A DNA stretch of 64,000 nt from Rubripirellula lacrimiformis (lineage in GTDB: Bacteria; Planctomycetota; Planctomycetia; Pirellulales; Pirellulaceae): NCBI RefSeq assembly GCF_007741535.1, contig NZ_CP036525.1:6448001-6512000 (forward strand). The letters run 5' to 3'. Each line of letters opens with the position of its first letter. The first letter of the stretch is position 1. The notes beneath the pieces are model-generated. The model searched no databases and had not been told where the DNA came from. It was given only the letters and a program-made list of their open reading frames with translations. Below, piece by piece: positions 48,148 to 56,731 of the stretch. The translations under genes were made by a program, and so were the position numbers.

Positions 48148-48272
48148 AAGACTTCCGCGATCGAGTGAGCCGCGACGCGTAAGCGGCCGGGAATCCCCCC
48201 CCCAATGCCCGTGGCCTCACGGCCAGCGGCTCACCATTGCCGTTGAACACAAACCGTTGAAGACTTCCGCGA
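48148..48272. repeat. REP-like palindrome flanked by 13-bp direct repeats
   Basis: AAGACTTCCGCGA occurs at 48148-48160 and again at 48260-48272. Between them a GTGAGCCGC / GCGGCTCAC palindrome (48165-48173 and 48226-48234) encloses a nested TGGCC-TCAC-GGCCA hairpin and a run of nine C. It lies between convergent genes. The direct repeats could be a target-site duplication. Confidence 0.75.
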
Positions 48273-48288
48273 CGCCTGTTGTCCGCGA

Positions 48289-49626
48289 TCAGGCGAACTG
48301 CGACGCCATTTCTTCTTTCGCGATTTCGTCAGCGTCCGCTTCGCTGATGCCAAGCTGTTGCAACAATTTCGATAGCTGTACCTGATCGAAACGGCGACTG
48401 AAAGTCATGCAGACTTCTCGGCCCGATTCGTCTTTGACGACGACCGAATGCATCACCCAGCCACGTCGAACCGTCGGCAACGATTCTGGTGATAGACGGT
48501 GTTCTTTGGACGGCATCCACCAATTCGCTTCGGTCAATTGCCAGCCCTTGTCGCTGTGGCCGACCAATCGCAATCGGCTCTTGGCCTTGAAGGGGCCAAA
48601 GTCGTCTTTCGGAAAAACGATCAACTCCGGTCGCCGTGGCGTTCCGAATCCAGTCCAGAATTTGGCCAACACCGGATCCAGCACCATGGTCCGATAGAAC
48701 CGCACACGGCGGCTGATCCAACGCAGCATCAGGGCGGCGACCAACAGCAGCACCAAATTGATCCCCGTCGCGATCGTTGGGCTAAACGCATAGACCATCA
48801 TCAATGCCGCACACAGCGATTTGTTACAGACTTCGAAAACGGCGTCCAAAAACGGGACCGGTGTCAACCAAACCAGAAACTCGAAAAAGAACTTCACGCT
48901 GTTGATCACCAAAATATTGATCACCATCGCCACGGCCAGCAGCGTGTCCAGCGTCATGCTGACGATCCCCAAGTGGACCATCGCTACCGGGGTTCCGCCC
49001 AGTTCGCCATCGCCCGGATTTTGCGCCGACATCACCAACTTGATCACCAGCAGGATCACGATCACGGCATAGGTTTCCAATCGATCGACAGCCTGTGCAA
49101 AAGGCTTGCTGACCTTGGTCAGTCGCGGCAAGCTGGTCAGCAGCGTCAAGCCCATGAAGATGACAAACAACCATTCGTTGCGAAGCGGTCCCGCCACGCC
49201 CAGAACCGCGTTGTCGGTTGCCCAATCCGGCCCCCACAGTGCCAAGCCGGACAGACAAGTGACGCCGAAAAAGGGCGACAACGCGACCGGCGCCAGCGGG
49301 CCAAGCCAATCCACCACACCACTGTTGGTCGCCCATCCGCTAGCCGCTGCGATGTCGCCCGCATCGATCGGGCCTTCGAGGTTTCGCTGAATACTTTCGG
49401 CACTGAGAACCTCCGTATCGGTTTCGACATCTGCGCGATCAAGACTTGGATCCTGAATGTCCACGTCACCCAAGCCCACGTCACTCAAGCCCACGTCACT
49501 GCCGCCTAAATCACCGCGGCCTGAATCGACCGAGGATGGTTTCGCCCGGTCCTGTGCACCGGCCAAATGGAACACGGGCGGCGATACCAGAGCGACAAAA
49601 AGGATCAGAGCGATCAGGTGGCGCAT
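48289..49626 (-). CDS. Hypothetical multi-span membrane protein
   Basis: I do not recognise this 445-residue protein. It has a signal peptide (LIALILFVALVSPPVFHL) and an Asp/Gly/Leu-rich repeat segment (GGSDVGLSDVGLGDVD) encoded by a 15-bp repeat. About six hydrophobic helices follow (about 105-295), and a soluble C-terminal domain (about 305-445) ends in acidic EADADEIAKEEMASQFA. Motifs PKDDFGPFKAKSRLRLVG and GWVMHSVVVKDESGREV suggest a conserved planctomycete protein. I chose ATG at 49626, with GGAG upstream, over the TTG at 49629. It is convergent with the giant helical-repeat gene. Confidence 0.75.
   Translation of the reverse strand: MRHLIALILFVALVSPPVFHLAGAQDRAKPSSVDSGRGDLGGSDVGLSDVGLGDVDIQDPSLDRADVETDTEVLSAESIQRNLEGPIDAGDIAAASGWATNSGVVDWLGPLAPVALSPFFGVTCLSGLALWGPDWATDNAVLGVAGPLRNEWLFVIFMGLTLLTSLPRLTKVSKPFAQAVDRLETYAVIVILLVIKLVMSAQNPGDGELGGTPVAMVHLGIVSMTLDTLLAVAMVINILVINSVKFFFEFLVWLTPVPFLDAVFEVCNKSLCAALMMVYAFSPTIATGINLVLLLVAALMLRWISRRVRFYRTMVLDPVLAKFWTGFGTPRRPELIVFPKDDFGPFKAKSRLRLVGHSDKGWQLTEANWWMPSKEHRLSPESLPTVRRGWVMHSVVVKDESGREVCMTFSRRFDQVQLSKLLQQLGISEADADEIAKEEMASQFA
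49462..49500. repeat. 15-bp tandem repeat in the membrane-protein gene
   Basis: Two full units and one partial unit of CACGTCACTCAAGCC occur in frame and encode DVGL-containing repeats after the signal peptide. Confidence 0.8.
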
Positions 49627-49674
49627 CAACAGGAACTCCGACAGAAAAGAAACTCGAGCAAGTGCTCAGCCCGG

Positions 49675-51114
49675 TCATTCTAACGCCTTTTCGTCCTCTG
49701 CAATCGGTGTGGCCGCCCGTCCGGCCGCCCAACGACGCAGCCCCTGCAAACGTTGGCGGCCGCGTGCGAAATAGGTTTCGTCCAAGGATTGCATGACGGA
49801 GGCGACTTGAAGCTGGAACTCCGCTTCGCTGGCGTCATCGAATTGGCACCACCCGAGTTCTTCGAAGCGGTCGGCAACCGCGGCGGCGATGCGTTGATGC
49901 CCGGCGACCGTGGGATGCACATGGTCTGCGAAAAATTCAGGATCGGCGATCCCGTCCGGAACACGTGCCCCCGAACCACTGCGTTGATCCAGGCACTGGG
50001 GAACATCCACCATCGGAATCTCTGCAATCGCACAGGCGTCACGCACCGTGTCGATGATCGTCGAGGTGGCGCGCAGCGGGCAAAGGTCGTCGTCCCGAGC
50101 TTGGGTCAGCCACTGTTTCGCTTCGGCCGCAGATCCGCCGGCGTCCCACAGTTCCTTGCCACGACGATAAGCATCGCCGGTTGCCAAGTCGTCCACTTTG
50201 AAGGGCGGCGTGTTGACCAGATCGCAAGCCGGAACGCAAACAATCAAAGGAACGTTTGCCGCCGACGTCGCCCGGATCATTCGCTGCAGTGTGGCCGCAA
50301 ACTGTTGCTCGACCGATCGTCGCCACTCGGGGTCGCGTTGATACAGATCCATCCCACCGATGTGATCCAGACGCGTGTCGACCTCGGATGCCAGCGGCCT
50401 GCCCGCCAACGGAAGCTGCGATGCAGGCTGCGACGGAGGCGACTGTGACGGGGCGGATGCCAACGATTGCAACCAACCGACCGTCTTCCAATACGATGCC
50501 GCCCGAGTGACCACGCGGCGAGCGGTTCCCAGTTTCCGAACATGTTGATAGCTGCGGTCTTCCAAGAACTCGTTGTGTCCGGTGTACAGCACAATCGCAT
50601 CAGGCTTGTGCCGGAGAACTTCGTCCAGAATCTTTGCCACCCGATAGCTGGCGTACGAAACGCCTCCGCAATTGACGACTTCGTAGTGATGCTTGGGATC
50701 CGCCGTTTCCAGTTTTAGCCTTAACCAGTTCGGGAAAGCCGTCTGTGTCGAAAACGGTCGCCCCTGGACGGTTGAACCGCCCAGCACAAAGACGCGTCGA
50801 GTGTGCGGCGATTTCGTGGCTGCAAACGATGCCGGTCGAAAAAAGTTCATCCGCGACTCGGCAATCTGCCACCGCCCGCCGGATGCGTTCGTTACGTCGT
50901 CAGCGGGACCGTCAGCATCATCAACGAACTGGAACAATGGTGGCAGTTCCTGGTACCCCGCGACCGGATCGGCGTCCACCATCGGCAAAAGTGGTGCCCA
51001 TCGGCGGACACCGCATTCAAGCGCTGCAAACGGCAACAGTGCCAGCGCCACCGCTGCGGCCGCCATCAACGGCCGGCTTCGGCGGTTCGAATCAGATGGC
51101 ACGGCGTCGGGCAT
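49675..51114 (-). CDS. SGNH/GDSL-type hydrolase, membrane-anchored
   Basis: The 479-residue product has an N-terminal anchor or signal (LMAAAAVALALLPFAALECGV). The SGNH blocks are GGSTVQG (nucleophilic Ser), Gly in NCGGVSYASY, Asn in YTGHNEFLED, and the Asp/His pair in FFADHVHPTVAGHQ. Such enzymes hydrolyse esters of lipids or carbohydrates. The chosen ATG at 51114 follows a TTG at 51117. The middle region (about 330-390) is Ala-rich and helical. It is divergent from aroK. Confidence 0.85.
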   Translation of the reverse strand: MPDAVPSDSNRRSRPLMAAAAVALALLPFAALECGVRRWAPLLPMVDADPVAGYQELPPLFQFVDDADGPADDVTNASGGRWQIAESRMNFFRPASFAATKSPHTRRVFVLGGSTVQGRPFSTQTAFPNWLRLKLETADPKHHYEVVNCGGVSYASYRVAKILDEVLRHKPDAIVLYTGHNEFLEDRSYQHVRKLGTARRVVTRAASYWKTVGWLQSLASAPSQSPPSQPASQLPLAGRPLASEVDTRLDHIGGMDLYQRDPEWRRSVEQQFAATLQRMIRATSAANVPLIVCVPACDLVNTPPFKVDDLATGDAYRRGKELWDAGGSAAEAKQWLTQARDDDLCPLRATSTIIDTVRDACAIAEIPMVDVPQCLDQRSGSGARVPDGIADPEFFADHVHPTVAGHQRIAAAVADRFEELGWCQFDDASEAEFQLQVASVMQSLDETYFARGRQRLQGLRRWAAGRAATPIAEDEKALE

Positions 51115-51428
51115 CAAAAATAGGCGTGGGTGGTCGGCAGGGATGCAAGCACGCGGTTTGCAGCGCGACGAGCAATGACGCTACGCGACAATCCATTTCG
51201 TCCCATCACGTCACGCCTGATTTCCTCACGCGTCCATGCCGCACCGGTCTGCGACAAGCGTTCAGCGACAACCGATCTGCGACGCGTCCCGGATGTCCGC
51301 ATTCGCGGGATACGAGCGACCATGATCTGTGGGCGTGTGTTGGGGGGGAACGCGTGTTTGGGGGACGCGGGTAGGGATCAGCTGCGTTATCATTCTAGAC
51401 ACCCGACCTGTCCAAGGTAGAAGCGAAA
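51115..51428. other. Divergent intergenic region between SGNH hydrolase gene and aroK
   Basis: This 314-bp stretch should hold both promoters. It contains degenerate G-rich direct repeats (GCGTGTGTTGGGGGG then GCGTGTTTGGGGG) at about 51333-51365. An AT-rich TTATCAT lies upstream of aroK at about 51388. I see no gene. Confidence 0.5.
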
Positions 51429-51956
51429 ATGAAGACCTCTGCACATATCTATCTGACCGGCTTTCGCGGCACGGGCAAGACTTCGGTTGCTGCACGGCTT
51501 GCCGCTGCCTGGGCAATGGAAAAAATCGACCTCGACGATGTCATCGAAGCCGCGGCGGGCAAGTCGATCCGTCAGATCTTTGCGGTAGGCGGCGAGTCTC
51601 ATTTTCGCGATCTAGAAACCGAAGCACTGCGTTTGGTCGCGGCCGGACCCAAGTCGATCATTTCGCTCGGCGGCGGAGCGATCCTACGCCCCGAGAATCG
51701 AACTTTGATCGCGTCGACCGGCCAGTGCATTTGGCTGGATGCGACCGCCGACGAAATCTGCAATCGCGTGTTGGCGGACGCGTCGACCGCCGAACGTCGC
51801 CCGGCCCTGACAGCGCTTTCGCAACGAGAAGAAATCACCCGTCTGCTGGCCGAACGAGAAGATCTGTATCGGGCATCGTCCGATTACCATGTCGACACAT
51901 CGGGCAAGTCGATCGACGAAGTCGCCAGCGAAATCGTCAAAATCTGGCAATCCTAA
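51429..51956 (+). CDS. aroK: Shikimate kinase
   Basis: Shikimate kinase phosphorylates the 3-hydroxyl of shikimate in the chorismate pathway. The 175-residue protein has the Walker A loop GFRGTGKTS (residues 11-19), the shikimate-binding DLDDVIE region, FRDLE with the substrate Arg, LGGGA, and the ERRPAL lid Arg. It has normal family length, and no residue of the active site is missing. The ATG at 51429 has AAGG upstream. The neighbouring TIM-barrel gene follows after about 245 bp and is not an aromatic pathway gene. Confidence 0.93.
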   Translation: MKTSAHIYLTGFRGTGKTSVAARLAAAWAMEKIDLDDVIEAAAGKSIRQIFAVGGESHFRDLETEALRLVAAGPKSIISLGGGAILRPENRTLIASTGQCIWLDATADEICNRVLADASTAERRPALTALSQREEITRLLAEREDLYRASSDYHVDTSGKSIDEVASEIVKIWQS

Positions 51957-52200
51957 TACCCGCTGGGATCCGCGACGGGGTTCCCGCTGCGCGTGTTTCA
52001 CGAGCGGCTGGATACGTCGGGCGAAGGAAGGCAGCAACGCGGTGTGCCGCAACCGGCGGCGGTATGCGACGGGGTGCCAAAAAAACGGTCTATTGCCAGA
52101 GGGTGTGGTCGGGGTAAGCTGTGCGGTTTTCGCAAGTTGTGGCGTTTTGGGCGCTTTTGCGAGACGAAAACATTTGCCGTTTGTTAGGGAAGGACGAAAC

Positions 52201-52947
52201 GTGTTTGTTTCAGCATCGACCGAGTGCTGGCCCGAGATGGAGTTGCGGGAAGCGATTGAGGTTCTATCAGACCTTGATTTTGCGGCCGTTGAAATCGCGC
52301 TGCATGAATCGGGCAAGGTCAAACCAAGTGAATTGCTTGAAGACATGGATCGCGCGATCCAATTGCTCCGACACACGCACCGCCTAGACATCTCTGGGTA
52401 CAGTGTCGAATTGGGGTCCACCGGCGACCAACATTACGAAGACTTCGCACAGATTTGCCATCTGGCCAAGACCACCAAAGTGGTCAACATCACCGTCCCA
52501 TCGGGCGAACATGGCACCCCGTTCAACGAAGAAGTCGAGCGGCTGCAAAAACTAGTCAAGATTGGTGAGGGCGAAGGAGTCCGGATCAGCGTCCGCAGCC
52601 AACTAGGTTGCCTCAGCGACGATCCCGACACGTTGATGGTGCTTTGCAACAACGTCGACGGACTGGGCATCACGTTGGACCCCAGCGTTTACATCGCCGG
52701 TCCAGCCAAGGGCAAAAACCTTGACAAGATTCTGAAGTTTGTCTGCAACGTTCACCTGCGGGACACCCGCCCGGATGCGTTCCAGGTCAGTGTCGGGCAA
52801 GGCGAAATCGACTACGGCAAATTGTCCACCCAATTGGCTCGTGATCGGTACGACCGCGCGTTGACCGTTCACATGGTGCCCATGGAAGGCCACGACCATC
52901 GGGTGGAACTCAGGAAGCTTCGTCGTTTGCTTGAAACGTTGATGTAG
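52201..52947 (+). CDS. Sugar phosphate isomerase/epimerase-like TIM-barrel protein
   Basis: The 248-residue protein matches the xylose isomerase-like TIM-barrel family (AP endonuclease 2 superfamily), with an N-terminal ASTECWPEM strand, GYSVELGS, GITLDPSVYI and CNVHLRDTRPDAFQVSVGQGE-type C-terminal region, recognisable from NVHLRDTR and QVSVGQGEIDY. Metal-ligand positions are plausible but not certain. I chose the GTG at 52201 because of an AAGGA ribosome-binding site 6 nt upstream. The upstream open frame reaching aroK does not look coding. The Nudix gene begins 8 bp after the stop, so the two are co-transcribed. Confidence 0.85.
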   Translation: MFVSASTECWPEMELREAIEVLSDLDFAAVEIALHESGKVKPSELLEDMDRAIQLLRHTHRLDISGYSVELGSTGDQHYEDFAQICHLAKTTKVVNITVPSGEHGTPFNEEVERLQKLVKIGEGEGVRISVRSQLGCLSDDPDTLMVLCNNVDGLGITLDPSVYIAGPAKGKNLDKILKFVCNVHLRDTRPDAFQVSVGQGEIDYGKLSTQLARDRYDRALTVHMVPMEGHDHRVELRKLRRLLETLM

Positions 52948-52955
52948 GTCCCACG

Positions 52956-53672
52956 TTGGTGAATTTTCAACGCCCCGAAGGTCGCCCCGACTGGGCTCAC
53001 GAACCGCGTCTGGGCGAAAAACTTTCCCGCGGTCTGATCCAGGCCGCGGAATCGCAGGATTTGCAACGTCGCGTTGATCGACTCTCTAGCATGTCCCCGG
53101 TGCTGGCCTATGGTCGGCATCGCGGACCGGCACCGCGGCAATCGCGAATCGCGGCCGTGGTGATCGCGATCTATCGCGACCCCGACCACGGATGGACGAT
53201 TCCGTTGACGCTGCGTCCGACCACGCTGCTGCATCACGGCGGACAGATTTCGCTGCCCGGCGGCCAGATCGACGCGGGCGAAACGATCCAACAAGCCGCC
53301 GTTCGCGAATTCGAGGAAGAACTCGGTATCCGCCCGACCGTGCAATCGTTCTGTGGCGAATTGACGACACAGTATGTCTACGCCAGCGAAAACCTGGTCC
53401 ATACGGTCGTTGCCATCATCGACCGGCCTACCCAAACGTGGATCCCCGATCCGGCCGAAGTGGCGGAAGTCGTGACACTGCCGTTGTCCAAACTGACCGA
53501 TCCGGCGTGCCGGTGCGAATCAGTGCATTCAAAATCGGTGATCAAGGACGGTCGCCAAGTCGGATCCCTGGCCTTTCGGGCCGGTTCGATCGAGCACGAT
53601 GGCCACCAAATTTGGGGGGCGACAGCGATGATATTGGACCAATTGGCCCAATTGTTGCTGAAGCTGGGGTGA
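52956..53672 (+). CDS. CoA-pyrophosphatase-type Nudix hydrolase
   Basis: The 238-residue protein contains an intact Nudix box (GX5EX7REUXEEXGU, beginning GGQIDAGE) and, just before it, the LLHHGGQISLPGG segment matching the CoA-hydrolase subgroup motif. It probably splits CoA or a related nucleotide to 3',5'-ADP and 4'-phosphopantetheine. The C-terminal part holds the usual WGATAMIL strand. The start is TTG at 52956 or GTG at 52959; AGG lies 7-10 nt upstream. It is downstream of the TIM-barrel gene with an 8-bp gap. Confidence 0.88.
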   Translation: MVNFQRPEGRPDWAHEPRLGEKLSRGLIQAAESQDLQRRVDRLSSMSPVLAYGRHRGPAPRQSRIAAVVIAIYRDPDHGWTIPLTLRPTTLLHHGGQISLPGGQIDAGETIQQAAVREFEEELGIRPTVQSFCGELTTQYVYASENLVHTVVAIIDRPTQTWIPDPAEVAEVVTLPLSKLTDPACRCESVHSKSVIKDGRQVGSLAFRAGSIEHDGHQIWGATAMILDQLAQLLLKLG

Positions 53673-54021
53673 TCCGGCAGGTTCCCTGCCATCGGCGACG
53701 CGGCCTTTTGATTTCCACAAGAACGCATCGCCCGAGCGGACATTCGCCGTTTTTGGCGGACTTTTCTCGTTGATGGCAATCTTAAAGGAACCATCTGCCG
53801 ACTGAACAAGATGCGATTGGACGACGGCGACCCAGCGGGATTCCGCAGGTCACTAAATTGACAGGTGCCCCCGCGGCCCTACAATTTCCGTCACGACGAT
53901 TCGCTCAACCGTTCATTCGGTGGGCCGGGCCGGGGGGAAACGCACATCTGGATGTGTCGATCGCACCGATTCACTGTGAAATACAAATCGCGACCACTTC
54001 TATACCACGAAGGAATTTCCT
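53673..54021. other. Intergenic region with the trxA promoter
   Basis: This 349-bp region contains the candidate trxA promoter listed separately and no gene that I can support. Confidence 0.6.
53858..53885 (+). promoter_or_regulatory. Candidate sigma-70-type promoter of trxA
   Basis: TTGACA at 53858-53863 and TACAAT at 53880-53885 are separated by 16 bp, close to the sigma-70 consensus. Transcription would start about 130 nt before the trxA ATG. Confidence 0.65.
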
Positions 54022-54351
54022 ATGGCTTCTGACGCCGTCAAAGAATTCACCGATGACAACTTCGACGCCGAAGTACTGAAATCGGATACTCCTGTCCTCG
54101 TCGACTTCTGGGCCCCCTGGTGCGGTCCTTGCCGCCAAATCGCGCCGATGATCGACGAACTGGCCAACGAGAACCCATCGGTCAAGATCGGTAAGATCAA
54201 CATCGATGACAATCCCGGCATCGCACAAAAGTTTGGCATCAGCAGCATTCCTACGCTGTTGGTCTTCAAAGGTGGCGAAGTTTCGGAAAGCTTCGTAGGC
54301 GTTCGTCCTAAGAGCGCCCTGCAAGAAGCCTTGGATGGTTCGGCAGCCTAA
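54022..54351 (+). CDS. trxA: Thioredoxin
   Basis: The 109-residue protein is a classical thioredoxin with the WCGPC active site (Cys 34 and Cys 37), the DFWAPWCGPC approach strand and the conserved cis-Pro in SSIPTLLVFK. It acts as a general disulfide reductase in the cytoplasm. An AAGGAA ribosome-binding site precedes the ATG. A consensus-like promoter lies about 140 bp upstream and a terminator lies 90 bp downstream, so it is probably transcribed alone. Confidence 0.95.
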   Translation: MASDAVKEFTDDNFDAEVLKSDTPVLVDFWAPWCGPCRQIAPMIDELANENPSVKIGKINIDDNPGIAQKFGISSIPTLLVFKGGEVSESFVGVRPKSALQEALDGSAA

Positions 54352-54441
54352 ACAGGGTTGCCGGTTGCCTTTGGCAATCCACCCTGACGCTTTTCAGCCG
54401 TGCCTGCGAATTGGCAGGCACCGCTACCGAAAACAACGCAG

Positions 54442-54469
54442 AGGCCAGGATTTGATCCTGGCCTTTTTT
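54442..54469 (+). terminator. Rho-independent terminator after trxA
   Basis: A 10-bp perfect stem (AGGCCAGGAT / ATCCTGGCCT) closes a 3-nt loop and is followed by six T. Confidence 0.92.
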
Positions 54470-54534
54470 CGTGCACATACGCAGCCGTGCTGGGACCGGA
54501 ATCCGTTGCCATCGCAGGTCGCAACGACGAATCC

Positions 54535-55209
54535 CTAAACGCCAGCGACATCGGCTGCTTTGTAGACGACCTGGGCCCGTTTGAATCCCATCCGTTCGTA
54601 CAGCCGAATAGCCGCAGTGTTCTCGGTCGTGACCTCCAGGTGCATTCGAGTCAGCCCCGCTTCGCGGAACCCCTGGGCGGCACGTGCCAACAGGATGGTC
54701 CCCAAACCGCGGCCACGGTGCAGGGTGTCGATCCCAAGATTCTGGATCGCCCCCCAGCCATCGATTTCGAGTCCTTGGACCGTCCCCACAGGCAACAAAT
54801 GCCCGGTTGGGGGATCCCGGAACCGGCACAACCATGTTGCACCAGCGACAAAGCCTTCTCGCGACGCGATCTCGCGCATCAAACGCATGCACCCATCGCG
54901 GCGTCCCAGGCAGGGAAAAACATTGACGTCCAATTCCTGACGGAAACTCTGATATTTGGCCGTCGCATGTTCACGGACCAATCCGCTGCTGAAGGGGACC
55001 ATCGAATATCCCGCCGGCACGGTGGTCGATCGAGCGTGTTCCAGCGGCCCCATGACGCTGCCGCCGGATGCCGAAGAAACACCAATCGGCCAAAGCCCAC
55101 TCGATCCGTGGCCCCGCCCTGCGTCGTCGCCCACTTCTTCGCGATTGTCACCAAACCCATCGGGAAAGTGATATTCCATGCGAAAACGTTTGAAGTAGGT
55201 CATTCCCAT
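54535..55209 (-). CDS. GNAT family N-acetyltransferase
   Basis: The 224-residue protein has a GNAT fold C-terminus with acetyl-CoA loop HRGRGLGTILLARAAQGF and the motif NTAAIRLYERMGF. The N-terminal half (about 1-120) is less conserved. The substrate is unknown. I chose ATG at 55209 with GGAG upstream; the frame extends to 55284. It converges on trxA and is divergent from the metal ABC operon. Confidence 0.85.
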   Translation of the reverse strand: MGMTYFKRFRMEYHFPDGFGDNREEVGDDAGRGHGSSGLWPIGVSSASGGSVMGPLEHARSTTVPAGYSMVPFSSGLVREHATAKYQSFRQELDVNVFPCLGRRDGCMRLMREIASREGFVAGATWLCRFRDPPTGHLLPVGTVQGLEIDGWGAIQNLGIDTLHRGRGLGTILLARAAQGFREAGLTRMHLEVTTENTAAIRLYERMGFKRAQVVYKAADVAGV

Positions 55210-55546
55210 TTGGATCTCCGCGCACTGGCGCCGGGCTATCGCGGCCCATTCCCCCCCGGTCGTCCCCGTTGCCAGGGGAATCACACGACCCGATCCGCAG
55301 GCGGTGATCTCCGCCTAGGTTCGCCCGTTCGTGCCGATCCGCCGGACAGCGGGTGGATCGTTTCCGGTCAAAATCAAGTTTACCACACGAATCGGGACCG
55401 ACTGCGAACGCAGGAAACACAAACCAAAATGGCAGTTTCCACGTTCTCGGCACGCCACTTGCATCCATTTCGTCTAGTTTTTGATTAGCCAAACAATTAT
55501 ATTTGGCTACCCGCAAACCCTGTTTCATTGAGTTTTCCCTGTGTAT
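55210..55546. other. Divergent intergenic region with candidate metalloregulator site
   Basis: This 337-bp region holds the promoters of the GNAT gene and the metal ABC operon. An AT-rich block at about 55470-55510 contains the palindrome listed separately. I see no gene. Confidence 0.6.
55486..55509. promoter_or_regulatory. Candidate metalloregulator operator (8-bp inverted repeat)
   Basis: TAGCCAAA and TTTGGCTA form a perfect inverted repeat around an 8-nt AT-rich spacer, 37 bp upstream of the metal ABC operon. The spacer region contains TTATAT, a possible -10 element, so binding would block the promoter. MntR/DtxR-type repressors use palindromes of similar size; the identity of the regulator is an inference. 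Confidence 0.6.
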
Positions 55547-56731
55547 ATGCCACGTAAGCCCGTTTCATCGCCATCTTCTCGCTTGGTCGCAGCGATCTTG
55601 CTGACGCTGATGATGTTCTGGGCTGCCCTACTTTTGGGCGGTTGTGGCAACAGTGCTGCCAATTCGACAAGCAACAGTGAAGACGCCCGCCCCCGGATCG
55701 TGGCGACAACCGGCATGATCGGCGACATGGTTTCGGAACTTGTTGGCCAGGATGCGCGGGTTGAGACGATCATGGGCCCCGGCGTGGACCCGCACCTGTT
55801 TCAACCTTCGCGGTCGGTGTCCGTCAAATTGCGAAACGCCGACGTGGTCGTTTACAACGGTTTGCACCTCGAAGGTCGTTTGTCGGATGTATTGGCTGCC
55901 CGATCGGGCGGTACCACTCGAACCATCTCGCTCGGTGAAATGCTGCCGGAGGACCGATTGCTGCATGCGGACGCTGGTGTGCACGACCCGCACATTTGGA
56001 TGGATGTTTCGCTGTGGAGCGAAGCGGTCGGTCACCTGGCCGACGAACTGTCGACGATTATGCCAGAGCAATCCGATGCGATTCGCCAACGGGCCGATGC
56101 CTACCAAGCCAAACTGGCAGCCCTGGACCGATGGGGTGCCGCGGCGATCGAAACCATCCCCACATCGCAACGCATTTTGATCACCGCACACGATGCATTC
56201 CGCTATTTCGGCAAACGCTATGGCGTCGAAGTGCATGGTGTTCAGGGCGTATCGACGATCAGCGACGCCGCCATCCAGGATGTCAATCGATTGGTTGACC
56301 TGATCACCGTCCGACAGGTCCCAGCGGTATTCTTTGAATCCAGCGTTTCGCCGCGGCAAGTCAAAGCGATCGTCGAAGGTGCCCGCAGTCGTGGCCAATC
56401 GGTCAGTAGCGATTGGGAACTGCTAAGCGATTCGATGGGAGCCGAAAACAGCCCCACGGGCACCTACGTAGGCATGATGCGGCACAACTTTACTACAATC
56501 GCGACAGCGCTTGGCGGATCGCCCGACATGGTGGTTCAAGAGATAAAGCTGCCCAGAACCTTTCAGCAAAGCGCCGTCCGGCAAAGTGCCTTTCAGCAAA
56601 GCGCCTTCCAGCAACATGCCGTTCAGCAGTCGGAAACACCCATCGCCCCCGACGTTACTCTGGGTCGTCCGATTCGCGTCCAACCCATTCGCTTTGAACA
56701 AAACGATGCACCGGAGTCCCAGCAATCGTGA
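55547..56731 (+). CDS. Metal ABC transporter substrate-binding lipoprotein (Mn/Zn type)
   Basis: The protein of about 394 residues begins with a lipoprotein signal (lipobox LLGGC) and belongs to the ZnuA/MntA cluster A-I family that delivers Mn, Zn or Fe to an inner-membrane permease. Metal-ligand His residues are in GPGVDPHLFQPS and DPHIWMDVSLW; YNGLHLEG is typical of the Mn-type subgroup. The C-terminal extension beyond the fold carries a 15-bp repeat encoding QQSAF-like units. The start is ATG at 55547 or GTG at 55541. Its stop overlaps the ATP-binding gene's GTG. Confidence 0.88.
   Translation: MPRKPVSSPSSRLVAAILLTLMMFWAALLLGGCGNSAANSTSNSEDARPRIVATTGMIGDMVSELVGQDARVETIMGPGVDPHLFQPSRSVSVKLRNADVVVYNGLHLEGRLSDVLAARSGGTTRTISLGEMLPEDRLLHADAGVHDPHIWMDVSLWSEAVGHLADELSTIMPEQSDAIRQRADAYQAKLAALDRWGAAAIETIPTSQRILITAHDAFRYFGKRYGVEVHGVQGVSTISDAAIQDVNRLVDLITVRQVPAVFFESSVSPRQVKAIVEGARSRGQSVSSDWELLSDSMGAENSPTGTYVGMMRHNFTTIATALGGSPDMVVQEIKLPRTFQQSAVRQSAFQQSAFQQHAVQQSETPIAPDVTLGRPIRVQPIRFEQNDAPESQQS
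56561..56632. repeat. 15-bp tandem repeat in the C-terminal tail of the binding-protein gene
   Basis: Five related units occur in frame (TTTCAGCAAAGCGCC, GTCCGGCAAAGTGCC, and so on). They encode Gln/Ser/Ala-rich pentapeptides in a tail outside the conserved fold. Confidence 0.85.
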
